DNA of 64,000 bases from Thereva unica (GCA_949987705.1 OX465283.1:50382953-50446952), one strand, 5' to 3'; positions 23,616 to 33,918 are shown, counted from the first letter of the stretch. A program made the numbers and translations. The notes: a model not told the origin generated them from the letters alone.

Positions 23616-24450
23616 GCTAAGGGTCACAAGGGCAGATTAGTTTTAATATCATAAACGATATTATATTTTCCGGTTTCAGCAGAGCAAGAGCTTCCCATGA
23701 AGTTGTCACTTGTCAAAATCTTAGCAGTCTTTAAAAATAGTGCAAAATTACGTTGCCCTTTACAAACAACAAATTTTTCAAACCATCGGTCAGCACATTT
23801 TGGGCTGAGAATTGTTTTTTGCAAGCCTTTTACATTGAGTAGTTTCGCTAATATCTCTTGTATTCGGCTTCGGCAACGCGCCCAAGTGCAGCGAACGAAC
23901 CACGAAAGAAATGTTTGTTTACTTATGTTCAGGAATTTCGAAATCCGCAAAGATTCACCTCTAGAGGGCGTTTTTTAGATTTTGAGCTAAAATTATGTAT
24001 TTGTATGAACAATTAAATGAGATCAAAGTAGTAGTGGCAGTTATTCAACGGGTTTTCTTTGGGCTCAGCTCGGCTCATTCTGTGTGTTAATCAATAGAAT
24101 GTGAAAGAAGGCGCAAAATGCCATCTACCGGCAAAATTATGCGGAATTCGAAAAACTAGTGCAGACAAAAAGGTAGGAAATTTTATGCTCTACAACTTTG
24201 CCCTTTTAATATTTGCACCAAAAAGCGTAGTTTCTCCTCAAAATAGAGAAAAAAGCGAGAAAAAAAACTCTAAAATCCCCATATTTTTTAAAAACCTCCT
24301 TTTATGCAAACTGCGGTTTGTGAAAATCATGTTTAGGCAACGAAAATCCTTCACTTGGCACAGCTTTCATAGCTGTAGGAGAATTTGCTAGAAACACAGA
24401 ATTTTTGACTAATTTGAGCGGACTAAATAATATTTTATTCGCTAGTCATC
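23616..24450. other. Intergenic, nothing recognised
   Basis: Small overlapping ORFs on both strands (about 95 to 110 codons at 23624-24391) have no domain match I can recognise. Confidence 0.35.
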
Positions 24451-24453
24451 GTC

Positions 24454-24604
24454 TTAGCCGGGCCGTATACCAAAGGCATAGGCGTCATATGTAGCTTTTC
24501 GTTACTTTTTGTATGGAGATTTATGTAGCAAAGCGTCATGTGACGATTTGTTCCATATATATGACGAAAAGCTGCATATGCCGCTTCGGTGGCCTTAGAG
24601 TTGT
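24454..24604. repeat. Imperfect inverted repeat, possible small foldback element
   Basis: CCAAAGGCATAGGCGTCATA, then TGTAGCTTTTCGT, on the left is mirrored by ACGAAAAGCTGCATATGCCG, then CTTCGGTGG, on the right. Arms are about 33 nt with several mismatches and the middle is about 85 nt. No target duplication was found. Confidence 0.5.
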
Positions 24605-24744
24605 ATGAAGTCGAAAAATTTCGATATTTGTTAGGTCTACTCTATATATGAGGAGTGGTTCGAACCCTCGGACCCCCCGTTGTTGCGCCCCTGGTGGCAA
24701 AAGCATATTCAGTAGAACGGTTCTCGTTTTTTTTTGTGGTAAGA

Positions 24745-25020
24745 TGAAGCTTAAGAGTCACCCTTTGTACTACTACATACTCTGATGTCGTCCAAGTCAT
24801 GGTGCAAAGTAGTAAGCTTGATCTGAAGGATAGATGAGAAAGGATAGGTTAGGAGTCTGGAGGGTGCGTATGAGCTCGGAGATGTTATATGAACTCAGAA
24901 ACACCGACTGCGGAAGGCAGTTCCATAATCGAGTTGTTCTACTTATAAATGAACTTCTAAACCATAATGTAAAGGGGAAAAGGGTGAATGGAGTTGGCGA
25001 GTCTTGTGTTGCGGGAAAAA
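24745..25020 (-). pseudogene. 3' end of a CR1-like reverse transcriptase ORF, decayed
   Basis: The minus strand reads TTRLWNCLPQSVFLSSYNI, the LWNSLP-type C-terminal signature of CR1-like ORF2, with stops nearby. AAGATGAAGCTTAAGAGTCA at about 24742 matches 5270, and the plus-strand relative at 30400-30620 carries the same segment (RLPQPVFPNSYNIQ). Confidence 0.6.
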
Positions 25021-25499
25021 AATCGCTGAAGGCTGGTACATTACTTTTATTTTTATTCGTGATTGATACTGTTCGTGTGTGCCAGCGTCTTTTATTTACT
25101 TAAGCGTGCATGCTAGCTGCGGGCGGGTTTCATTTTTGCTCGGGTACATAAGATCTACTTTTTATCACAATGATGTGTCGCTATCGACTCTTCCTGTAGT
25201 CTAAGTAGGGGAAACGGTGTGAAATACATATGTGGTGACAGTCAGTGTAAATGGAACTTAAAATTCATATATTTTAAACGGATCAATAACTCTTCACTTC
25301 GACGCATTAGATAACGCCATAAGTATCAAGTTGCGGATGGAGTTGCAACTCCTTTAGATTTTTCGCTCTGAAGCTCACAATCATAGTATAAGAGAAAACT
25401 TTTAGCTTTGCATAAAGCAGTGAAACATTTCAGCTATCTTTTGGAAAGACGAGGATTTAGTATACTTCACAAACCGCTTACAAGGAAAACAAACAAATT

Positions 25500-25569
25500 G
25501 AAGCCAAGCCGTCGAAATGGATTTTTGTTTGTGCTTTTGAACAAAAATCCACTTCGACAGCTTGGCTTC
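25500..25569. other. microRNA-like hairpin
   Basis: Left arm 25500-25529 begins GAAGCCAAGCCGTCGAAATG. Right arm 25540-25569 ends CGACAGCTTGGCTTC. The arms are complementary over 30 nt apart from two A:C mismatches, with a 10-nt loop TGTGCTTTTG. Stem length, near-perfect pairing and small loop resemble a pre-microRNA or a hairpin siRNA precursor, although a tiny foldback repeat is also possible. No expression evidence. Confidence 0.4.
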
Positions 25570-26450
25570 ATCGTCCAGTTCCCAGAACATACGGAAAGTC
25601 CAATAACAAATTGTGCAGAATTGAAGAAATAAATTTTACAACAGAGACCATATTTTTAAAAAAAGGTGCAGACGCTCAATCAAATGACGACTTTTGTGCA
25701 AGACCAAAAAGGAAGTTTGGTCTTGCTGCTCAAGAAGTTTGCTGTTCCCAAAAGCCGGTGCAAAGTCTGCTGTCAGTAAAAATACAATACCAAACCACTC
25801 CGACAAATAGTCATATAAAACTACGTTGTCTGGCTCATCAGGGCTAAAGACAATGATCAGGTTACTAAGCGGCTGAATGATTGAACGAGTCCACAGAACT
25901 CTCAAGGCGGGGACCATGTGCTACCAAAGAAAATACTGGTACGGAAACTTGCCATCAAGAATTTTGGGATTACGAACAGTTATTAGGCCAGGCATACTTG
26001 CACGTTGGCAAGCAGGAAAATGTTAAAGCAATCTACTTTCTACTTTCGGTGCTATTTTATAAAAAAATGAGCTTTTTCGAAACTAGTCGTTCGGTGACGT
26101 GTTTCATGGCATAAATAACTTAAATGTTATGAACGGACTTAAGACATGTTCACTTCTTCAGCCGACACATTAAGACTCTTTTGGTTATTATCAAAATCTA
26201 TTGTAAAGTTTACAAAAATTCGTCGAGCGACATTTCATTTGTAACACGAAATATGACGCAAAAATTTTATTCGAGTAACGGTCGGATTACTTAAATTCAC
26301 ACACGCACAGATTTTTAAAGAAATTGTTAGGCTTTTATTCTTTTATAATGAATAAAAATATTTTCAAACAAACAAAACTCCTGTATTTAAGTCTGGTTCT
26401 GTAAAGTATATAGTTTAATATTCATTCTTTCAAAATATTTAAATTGTGTA
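25570..26450. other. Intergenic, nothing recognised
   Basis: Opposed ORFs at 25611-25847 (plus) and 25917-25636 (minus, 93 codons) show no recognised domain. The minus frame has varied, protein-like composition, but I cannot assign it. Confidence 0.3.
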
Positions 26451-26452
26451 CA

Positions 26453-26527
26453 TTTATTCAGGCTTAGAAATTCACTTCCTCTTCCTTAAGTCTTGCGAGC
26501 GGTACACGGATAGTGAGGGTGAATGAC
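26453..26527 (-). other. Candidate terminal coding exon with poly(A) signal of an unidentified gene
   Basis: On the minus strand a pyrimidine-rich tract (TTTCTCTTTCTTGCTGATAG, continuing to TTATCTGTCAG) ends in an AG acceptor at 26528. It is followed by 61 nt open to TAA at 26466-26464 in one frame (ending RLKEEEVNF) and by AATAAA at 26458-26453. The other two phases also end within about 20 codons, so the frame cannot be fixed. If real, the rest of the gene lies upstream on the minus strand. Small exon-like snippets at 27198-27136 (ending GESTPEED then stop) and near 27000-26940 may or may not belong. Confidence 0.35.
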
Positions 26528-28300
26528 CTGACAGATAATGTGACAAGCAAAACTATCAGCAAGAAAGAGAAATGTGTTTGTATAAGTTTCAACCCACTTT
26601 TTTTTACAATACTACTGGTCTTATTTTGGAAAGATGAAGACTTTTTTTTGCATACATGTGGACATTAATCAAAACTTAACTTTAGAGCAAAAAGAGAACA
26701 TTCAAACGCGTATATAAATCAAGTTTATATGTATTTAAGCAAAAACTTCATTTCTAATCACCAATGTTCACCCAGAATTTTTTTTTTAGAAAACTTTGTA
26801 ACAAGGTTTTTGTTAATAGTCTATTTTAGTAATCACTCTTTACACTAAACGTTTTTTCTTGGCAACAGTTATAGTTTTGTCGTATTTCTCCCTCCATTAA
26901 AAACTAAAAAATCACATAAATTAACTTCAACTTTTATCGGACTTTTTACACTTAATTCCAGCAGCGGGTCGACAAAGACTTTGACCGGCAGACGTTGTAT
27001 CTTTTTTTAGAAAAAAAAAATTGGCACGGCAGAATGGATTAGACGAAATATTTACCTTAAATATGAAAAAGTAGAAAAACAACAACAACTAGAAAAACCG
27101 GCACTATCAGTGCTGGAGCACTATCAACTTCGGATTAGTCCTCCTCTGGTGTAGACTCTCCTGCTTGATTGGGCGAACTGTTAGGCCTCAATATGGGCTG
27201 TGTCGCATGAATCAAAATACAGTGTCATTTACAGTATGGAATAATTTTATTTGAAGCTGCGAAGGTATGAGGCATCTTTTCATACTAAGGCAGTGCTTCG
27301 TAATTGCTGAAATTTATGCTTCAAAACTCAATCTGAGAAACCCCAGAAGCGCAATGCTGCTATATATTTTTTTGTTTATAAAAATTCGCAATAAATTTAT
27401 GAATAAAAATTATGTTGTGATGAAGTATTTATTTCCTCTCCCTCAGTCAAGCTGCTACAGGGCGGATCTAATTTTTTTTATTAAAGTAGAATAATCTAAG
27501 ATAAGCAAAAATACGAGGAATTTGCTTATCTCCTATTTCAGTCAATGTTTTACTCTAAAGTAAAAAAAAATTACTGTGATTGTGATAATAAGAGTTAACT
27601 TTAATTGCATAATTTCAAAGAAAAGCAAGTGATTGTGTTTTTTTGGGGTGTTGATTTAAATATGAGGCCTAGATTTAAAACAGCACATACAGGAAAAAAT
27701 CACCTTATTGTTTGTGGAATTGTTTTAACTATTATTACCATCCAATTATACAATATGGCAGATTGGTTAACCCGGCTATTGCTATTATGAAAACCGTTTC
27801 GGATTTTCCATTTAAATATGTGAGTGCAATGAGTTGAGCTATCTCAAAAAACTGGGTGCAATTTGTTCTTGGGTATATCTCTTTAACAGTGCATCTCGCA
27901 GAATATTTTAAAGACATCTTTTGTACATAATAATCAGTGAAACGATATAGCTTTTATTTTTGATCTTGCTTCAAATAGTAATTATGAGGATTTTGCCGCC
28001 ATAGAGCGAGAGCCGGCTGCAAAAATGTGACCTATCGAGGAAAAGGATTAAATGGCTTTGAAATGTTAGTACTCGCAGCGACCATAACAAAAATCTTGGT
28101 CTGCCTAGGTGGAAGTGGTGTCTAAGTTTAGTATGTAAGTTTTTCGGAAGAGTTTTGGGACCGCAACGTGAGTAATAGCTTGAAATTACTCTTAAAATAT
28201 AGAATGTACGAAGTACAAAAAAAAATGTTTGTCTGCCAGGTCAAATCTGGTGCTGATGCTTTGGCAGACCACTTTTTGCTGTAGTTTTGGGACCGCAACT
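26528..28300. other. Intergenic or intronic, nothing firm
   Basis: AT-rich with A and T runs. Apart from the exon-like snippets noted in the terminal-exon entry, no ORF has support. The 16-bp phrase GTTTTGGGACCGCAAC occurs twice (about 28153 and 28282), 129 bp apart. Confidence 0.35.
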
Positions 28301-28307
28301 GCCCTAT

Positions 28308-28572
28308 AGAGTAAGAGTTTCAAACTATAACTAAATTAAAGTTTGAACATTTTTATACTAGAAAACACAAGACTGCCGAATCCGTGCCGGTGCCAGGTAT
28401 GCCAGGCACACCTTAAATTTTAAAAAAGGTTAAAGGTTTTTGTAGTAATTAAACACTAAAATAAAAGGTGCTCTGTCTGGCACAGGACACCGGACAAATC
28501 CAGCAGACTAGTGTTTTCTAGTATAAAAATATTCAAATTTTAATTTGGTTATAGATAATTTGAAACTCTTAA
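28308..28572. mobile_element. Candidate MITE with about 60-bp terminal inverted repeats
   Basis: Left arm 28308-28370 starts AGAGTTTCAAACTATAACTA and ends CTAGAAAACAC. Right arm 28512-28572 begins GTGTTTTCTAGTATAAAAAT and ends GAAACTCT. The arms are about 85 percent complementary, and TA flanks both ends, compatible with a Tc1/mariner-type insertion. There is no coding capacity in the 140-bp interior. Confidence 0.65.
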
Positions 28573-29020
28573 GTCCTTCTTCCACGGATCGACTCGTGTC
28601 ATACGCCACTACGGCTTCACTTCGCATCAACAACTATGTAGTCTTCTTCTTCTACTCGTTTGCAACCAATTCTCGTACACGGGTCGATTCTGAGACGACC
28701 TAAGACCTCGGTAGAGGAAATGTTATTACTTTATCTTTGTCATAGAAGGGCATTAGTTAAAAAAGAAGAATAGAAAATTTTCGGTACATCTCTATATTAA
28801 AAAGCATTTAAATTGTCATGCATTTGAACTATAGCGATGATAAAAACCTTTTCTCATTTTATAGAAAGTCAAAAAAATGTGCATACCAATTCCAAACTTG
28901 ACGCAACGGAAAAATATTTTACAAAGGTTTCATAATGTTTGGCCCAATTGCTTAGGAAGTTCGGTCGCACAACTCGAATAGTATGATACTTAAATCGCGT
29001 GAGACTAGCATAGCAGGGAT
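28573..29020. other. Intergenic, nothing recognised
   Basis: No ORF, tRNA or repeat is supported here. Confidence 0.4.
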
Positions 29021-29022
29021 GA

Positions 29023-29119
29023 TAGCACGTAAGTTGTTTTAATCGACCTCTTCATACAAAAATTCAAGTGTTACCAAAATTTTAGTATGAAGAAGTCGAT
29101 TGAAACAACTTCCGTGCTA
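29023..29119. other. Hairpin, 35-bp stem, microRNA-like or tiny foldback
   Basis: Left arm 29023-29057 begins TAGCACGTAAGTTGTTTTAA. Right arm 29085-29119 ends GAAACAACTTCCGTGCTA. Only three positions are imperfect, and the loop is 27 nt. Downstream (29130-29480) GAACGCGTTCATGGTAAAC and its inverted partner TTTACCATAGTAAAGTTTTT, then GAACGCGCTCC, form a weaker long-range inverted repeat, so a foldback-rich cluster is also possible. Confidence 0.4.
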
Positions 29120-29480
29120 CCACTCCGGGAACGCGTTCATGGTAAACTTTTGTCATTCAAAAACTCCGTGGTTAACTACAACATAACCGCGGTGATAGTT
29201 AAAAGAAGAAGAATGAAAACAATTCTCTGACAGTTGTTTTAGTGTTAAATGTTAAACAATGTAAAAATCAAAGAAGGATTTGTAAAATTATTGCAAATAA
29301 ATAATTAATGGTCACATACGAAATAATTGAAGCAAATATCGGAGACTATTTTACGGAAAAAAAATTTTTTATTTTCTTCAACTTGTACTTAACCACCGCG
29401 CGTTCAAAAGTATCCATGATGCAGCATAACCACAGCTTACCTCGTGGTTTACCATAGTAAAGTTTTTGAACGCGCTCCAG

Positions 29481-30395
29481 CTCGCGGGCAACTGGTATCT
29501 GATTCGTTGCGTCTCGTCGACTCGTGTACGAACTGGACTAAAAATGTATGGCGAAAACTTCCGAGCGATTCGTATCATACTTAAATTGCGTGCGATTGGG
29601 CAGTTGTGGTCAAAAAACTACAACAAAAAAGTGGTCCAAGGCTTCAGCACCAGATTTGACCAGGTAGATCAACATACAACTCCGTAAATATTTACATTTT
29701 AAAAGTAATTCCAAGCTCTTACTGCCTGTTCCCCCGATAGTTTCCATATAAATTGTTGTTCTGACGTTGGCGGTTAATTAGATTTAATTTTAATGTCGAT
29801 ATAACACGTCCATGAGCAAAAGCTCTCTCATTTTTCCCGTAATTTTTTATTTATCTGCCACCTGGTTGTCGATTTGTAGTTGAGTTATGTGCCTGAAGGT
29901 TTCTAGCCCTGAGGCCTGGTATTACCTCACCGGTCGCTAACTGGATCTTGCCTGCAGTCCAGAAAAACTGACATAAATCTATGTGTGAGGGGATTTATGG
30001 TCAACCGTGCCTGAAAATCTGATCTTCTATGCAGTCTGAAGTTTTCGTTGAGCAAATGAACACTTCTGCCATTGAGGCCATGAACCTGCTACGCTAAACT
30101 GACGAGTTCGCTTGTATGTTTGTGGGTACTTATGAGATGACCTGCAGTTCACGGCCTGTCAGAAGGTTTCCTCAAGTCCTCATCCTTCGGCCAGACTGCG
30201 GCCTCGAGTTCTACACTAGTCCTCACTTTGAACATAACCCGTTTATTTGGGCCGAGGTCCTTAGAACCACCTTAGTTTAGCTGGGCAAGATGCAATAACC
30301 TGTTCTTTTATTGGCTCGTTAAGCTATGACGATTCACAATGACTGTTCCCTGAAATAAATAACACATTGCCTTCACGGTTATTTTTTCCCGCAAC
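29481..30395. other. Intergenic, nothing recognised
   Basis: Stretch 29880-30330 is less AT-rich than its surroundings but has no long ORF. It may be the decayed body of the CR1-like element whose tail follows. Confidence 0.35.
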
Positions 30396-30625
30396 ACTAG
30401 ATTATGCCACTTACACCCTCGTCAGCTCCTATTTTCGTGTACACTCTGGTCTAAAAATTTATTTATAAGTAGAACACCTTGACTGTAGAACAGACTTCCA
30501 CAGCCAGTATTCCCGAACTCATACAACATCCAAGAGTACAAAAGCAAAATTCATCGCCTCCTCCTCACACATCTTTTTCTTCATTTTCATAATATTAATT
30601 TTCAGGAAGCGTCGCACGGGAATGC
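30396..30625 (+). pseudogene. 3' end of a CR1-like reverse transcriptase ORF, decayed
   Basis: The plus strand gives a stop-interrupted RTP, then NRLPQPVFPNSYNIQEYKSK and IHRLLLTH, the C-terminal signature of CR1-like ORF2. The preceding CCCGCAACACTAGA and TTTATAAGTAGAACACC blocks are matched on the opposite strand at 24940-25020, so both are copies of one family. Confidence 0.6.
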
Positions 30626-30787
30626 ATGGTACAAATCACACGGTTGAAGGTTTTTCTTTCCATTTTCCTTTCTAATATGTTCCTGATTGACGTCGTGCAA
30701 CTTCATAGTGTATCCTCGGATATGCGGCCTCCCACCACTTACTCGAATCTTATACTACGACTTTTAAGTGGTGACGCTGTATTACTG

Positions 30788-31149
30788 AACCCAGCAAACC
30801 AATCTTTAAGATAACTTAACGAATTCGTTACGGAAATTCGTATATTTTTCCCGAATTCGCAATAGAATTCTGAACAAATTCGGAAAGAAAAATATATGAA
30901 GAGGTTGACACGACATCGTTAAAGAAATTCTTTTCGAAATCGTTACAAAATTTAGGGGTAAAAAGCTTCGCTAAATCATTACTAAATTTCGTAACGATTT
31001 CGAAAAGAATTTCTTTAACGATGTCGTGTCAACCTCTTCATATATTTTTCTTTCCGAATTTGTTCAGAATTCTATTGCGAATTCGGGAAAAATATACGAA
31101 TTTCCGTAACGAATTCGTTAAGTTATCTTAAAGATTGGTTTGCTGGGTT
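30788..31149. mobile_element. Near-perfect 362-bp palindrome (foldback element)
   Basis: The left arm 30788-30955, starting AACCCAGCAAACCAATCTTT, is the reverse complement of 30982-31149, ending TTGGTTTGCTGGGTT. I count one mismatch in 168 positions; the unpaired centre is about 26 bp. No ORF spans it. Such arms normally decay fast, so this is young or kept homogeneous. The terminal word GGTTTGCTGGG also occurs alone at about 39431. I could not identify a target duplication. Confidence 0.8.
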
Positions 31150-31294
31150 GTCATTTTCATTAACTATATTACACTTTTAACACTATATTACACTTTTAAA
31201 AAAATACAACACAAAAATACAACAAACTAAATTACGAATTCTAAAATTTCACAATAATGCACTTGCGCACTTCACTTTGACACAGATGTAAGTT

Positions 31295-31645
31295 TGTAAC
31301 GGTCGGTTATTTCCCCCCTCGCGGAAATTTAGCAAATTTTTAGGAAATCACCTTGCATTCGACTCGAGAATAAAAACGAAGTAGGCGGGAGGAAAAGAAA
31401 ATTTTTGACAGGGAGAAAAATTATTTTTTTTCGGGGAGAAGAAAATGGGGCTAGTAACAGGACAGTCATTTGGTCCGCAAATTTCCCTTTTAGTTCGGAA
31501 ATTGTATGGAATAAATATTTGTTATTACCAATAACTAGTCGGACTAGTATTTAGTTGTAGTACAAGCCCTAAAGCCACCTTGGAACAAAATTATATACAG
31601 AGCTCGAAATGGACATGTGTATAATGAGTCGTATAGGCAAATATA
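31295..31645 (+). repeat. 5' long direct repeat (LTR) of the gypsy-type element
   Basis: Starts TGTAACGGTCGG and extends to about GGCAAATATAC. Nearly identical to 33567-33918. Its last about 30 bp overlap the 5' end of the open integrase frame. Confidence 0.75.
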
Positions 31646-32852
31646 CTATCTTCGGCTGGTTGAAGGAATCAGGCAAGCCTCACCGCAGTTGCCAGACCTG
31701 CGGGTTGAAGATGGGTACGTATTCAAGCGTACCTCCCCACGTACTGAAGACTCGGTTGCTGACGATCTGACATGGAAGTTGTGGGTCCCAACGGAACTGA
31801 CAGCGCCACTCATCGAGTCGGCTCACTTGCCTCCCCAAACATCACATGGCGGAGTAGGGAAAACCCTAACCCGTCTGAGATATAAGTACTTTTGGCCAGG
31901 TATGTCCAAACAAGTGCGGGAATATATAGCCAACTGTGAGGTCTCCAAGACCACCAAAGCCCCCAGTTCTTTACTACGACCACCTATGGGCAATCCCATG
32001 GATGCGTCGAAGCCGTTCCAATTTTTGTACGTAGACTTCTTGGGTCCTTATCCTCGGTCGAAAAAAGGCCATAAGGCAGTGTTTGTCGTCTTGGACGCAT
32101 TCACCAAGTTTGCCTTCCTGCACCCCGTGTCCGCTGAGACCACGGCGGGGGCCGTCAAGTTTCTCGAGCAAACTATTTTTCACACCTTTGGAGTCCCTGA
32201 AACCATTTTCTCCGACAATGGTCGGCAATTCACCTCCAAAGAGTTTGCTAAACTGCTAAACGAGTATGGCGTGCGACATGTGCGCACGGCCGTATATTCG
32301 CCTCACCCTAACGCTTCCGAGCGGGTGAATCGATCCGTCCTAGCCGCCATCAGGGCGTACTTAAAGGAGGATCATCGTGAGTGGGATAGACATCTGTCGT
32401 CCATTGAATGTGCTCTTCGTAGTGCCCACCACGAGGCGATAGGCATGTCACCGTATCAGGCCCTTTTTGGTAGCCATATGATCCTGCACGGATCCGCTTA
32501 TCCAGTCCTGAAGAAACTGAACGTTTTCCAGGAGGGTGACATCGCTTTTTTGCCCTTGACGGACAAATTGCAGAGACTTCGTGAGCGGGTTGCGCTACAT
32601 ATAGCCGCCGCGCACACCAGGCACACCACTCGGTACAACTTGCGTTGCCGCGTGGGCGGGTTTCGCCCTGGGGATGAGGTTTTCCGTAGAACATTCTGGG
32701 TGAGTAACCGAGCTGGTCGCTTCAGTGCCAAGTTGGCACCGAGGTTTGTGAAAGCCCGGATACGTGGAAAAATTGGAACTAGCTTGTACGAACTGGAGGA
32801 TTTGGCTGGAAAAAACATAGGCGTATATCACGCAAAAGACTTACGTCCCTGA
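31617..32852 (+). CDS. Ty3/gypsy-type integrase (C-terminal part of a Pol polyprotein)
   Basis: Open to the stop at 32850-32852; the apparent first codon is GTG, and as a Pol fragment it has no true start. An N-terminal zinc-binding HHCC-type module carries SAHLPPQTSHGG, RYKYFWPGMSKQV and YIANCEVSKTT, with the second Cys replaced by Ser. The catalytic core has Asp in YVDFLGPY, Asp in FSDNGRQF and Glu in PNASERVNRSV. The C-terminal DNA-binding part has FRPGDEVFRR and the final LYELEDLAGKNIGVYHAKDL. In the family this enzyme inserts element cDNA into chromosomes. Catalytic residues are intact but the Cys-to-Ser change and the missing upstream Pol domains argue against autonomous function. Confidence 0.85.
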   Translation: MYNESYRQIYYLRLVEGIRQASPQLPDLRVEDGYVFKRTSPRTEDSVADDLTWKLWVPTELTAPLIESAHLPPQTSHGGVGKTLTRLRYKYFWPGMSKQVREYIANCEVSKTTKAPSSLLRPPMGNPMDASKPFQFLYVDFLGPYPRSKKGHKAVFVVLDAFTKFAFLHPVSAETTAGAVKFLEQTIFHTFGVPETIFSDNGRQFTSKEFAKLLNEYGVRHVRTAVYSPHPNASERVNRSVLAAIRAYLKEDHREWDRHLSSIECALRSAHHEAIGMSPYQALFGSHMILHGSAYPVLKKLNVFQEGDIAFLPLTDKLQRLRERVALHIAAAHTRHTTRYNLRCRVGGFRPGDEVFRRTFWVSNRAGRFSAKLAPRFVKARIRGKIGTSLYELEDLAGKNIGVYHAKDLRP

Positions 32853-33408
32853 ATGTCGTCGAAGCAAGCGCTCCTCTGAGTAGCCCTGAGAAGGCATCTC
32901 GCCGGCTTCACCGGTTAATAATAGGGTACCCGTCGTGGTCCGCTTAGGTAGCTTCCCTAGCGGATGGTACACCTCCTTGTCTCTCTTGGCAGTCTGGGGC
33001 CAAGTTTTAATGAATTATTCATCAGGATCTGCCAGACCAGACCCCCACTGAGGCATGGTCTCCTCGGGTATGTTTTCTATTTTTTCGGTCAGTCTGGAGA
33101 ATTATTCTCGGCGAACTGTTGCCTGTTGTTTCACTGGGGTAGGTCGACTGCAATGTGGTATTGCGGCAGACTGACCCCAAGGAAACGAAAGGAAACCCGG
33201 TTTATGCGTGGATCTCTGGATGTTTGTAGGGACCCGGAGGGGGACAATGTGGTATTGCCTTCAACCGGATCCTTGTAACTCCAGATATTCCTCCGGGAGA
33301 TTCTACAGACTGTCCACCACCAAAATGTCACTTAAGACTATGCATTTAGATTATTCTCTAGCTTCCCACCCATTCTTTATAGAGCCCAACCTCAGCTAGA
33401 CCGTTGAG

Positions 33409-33479
33409 ACCCGGCTAGCTCAGTCAGTAAATCATGAGACTCCTATTCTCAGGGCATGAGTCGAGACCCACGTTGGTTC
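33409..33479 (+). pseudogene. tRNA-Lys-like pseudogene or SINE head
   Basis: ACCCGGCTAGCTCAGTCAG, then ATCATGAGACTCCTATTCTC and a degenerate T-arm ending CCCACGTTGG, follow the layout of an insect tRNA-Lys. The D-arm and anticodon stem (TGAGA/TCTCA) are kept, but the anticodon position reads CCT instead of CTT, the acceptor stem no longer pairs fully, and the T-arm is shortened. It lies in the 3' non-coding part of the gypsy-type element. Confidence 0.55.
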
Positions 33480-33566
33480 AAAATTAACGTCTTACTGTAT
33501 AAATACACCGTCCGTTTTTTTCGGCTCCTCACTGCCTAGCGAGTCGGCTTTGTGGACCCGAGGGTA

Positions 33567-33918
33567 TGTAACGGTCGGTTATTTCCCCCCTCGCGGAAAT
33601 TTAGCAAATTTTTAGGAAATCACCTTGCATTCGACTCGAGAATAAAAACGAAGTAGGCGGGAGGAAAAGAAAATTTTTGACAGGGAGAAAAATTATTTTT
33701 TTTCGGGGAGAAGAAAATGGGGCTAGTAACAGGACAGTCATTTGGTCCGCAATTTTCCCTTTTAGTTCGGAAATTGTATGGAATAAATATTTGTTATTAC
33801 CAATAACTAGTCGGACTAGTATTTAGTTGTAGTACAAGCCCTAAAGCCACCTTGGAACAAAATTATATACAGAGCTCGAAATGGACATGTGTATAATGAG
33901 TCGTATAGGCAAATATAC
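33567..33918 (+). repeat. 3' long direct repeat (LTR) of the gypsy-type element
   Basis: Near-identical to 31295-31645, with differences at CCGCAATTTTCCC against CCGCAAATTTCCC and at the final ATACC against ATACT. Past the shared end the sequence diverges (GAGGCGAGAAAG). Confidence 0.75.

Larger units (their letters stand above)
31295..33918 (+). mobile_element. Internally deleted Ty3/gypsy-type LTR element
   Basis: Two direct repeats of about 350 bp, starting TGTAACGGTCGGTTATTTCC at 31295 and 33567, flank an integrase ORF. I can see only two differences between the repeats. Gag, protease, RT and RNase H are absent. The first repeat runs straight into integrase-type coding sequence, so the deletion removed everything between the 5' repeat and the integrase. 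A 3' non-coding stretch at about 32853-33566 follows the ORF and includes a tRNA-like segment. Exact LTR ends are uncertain: both copies share sequence up to AAATATAC, about 45 bp past a possible CA terminus at about 31600. No matching target duplication was found. Confidence 0.75.
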
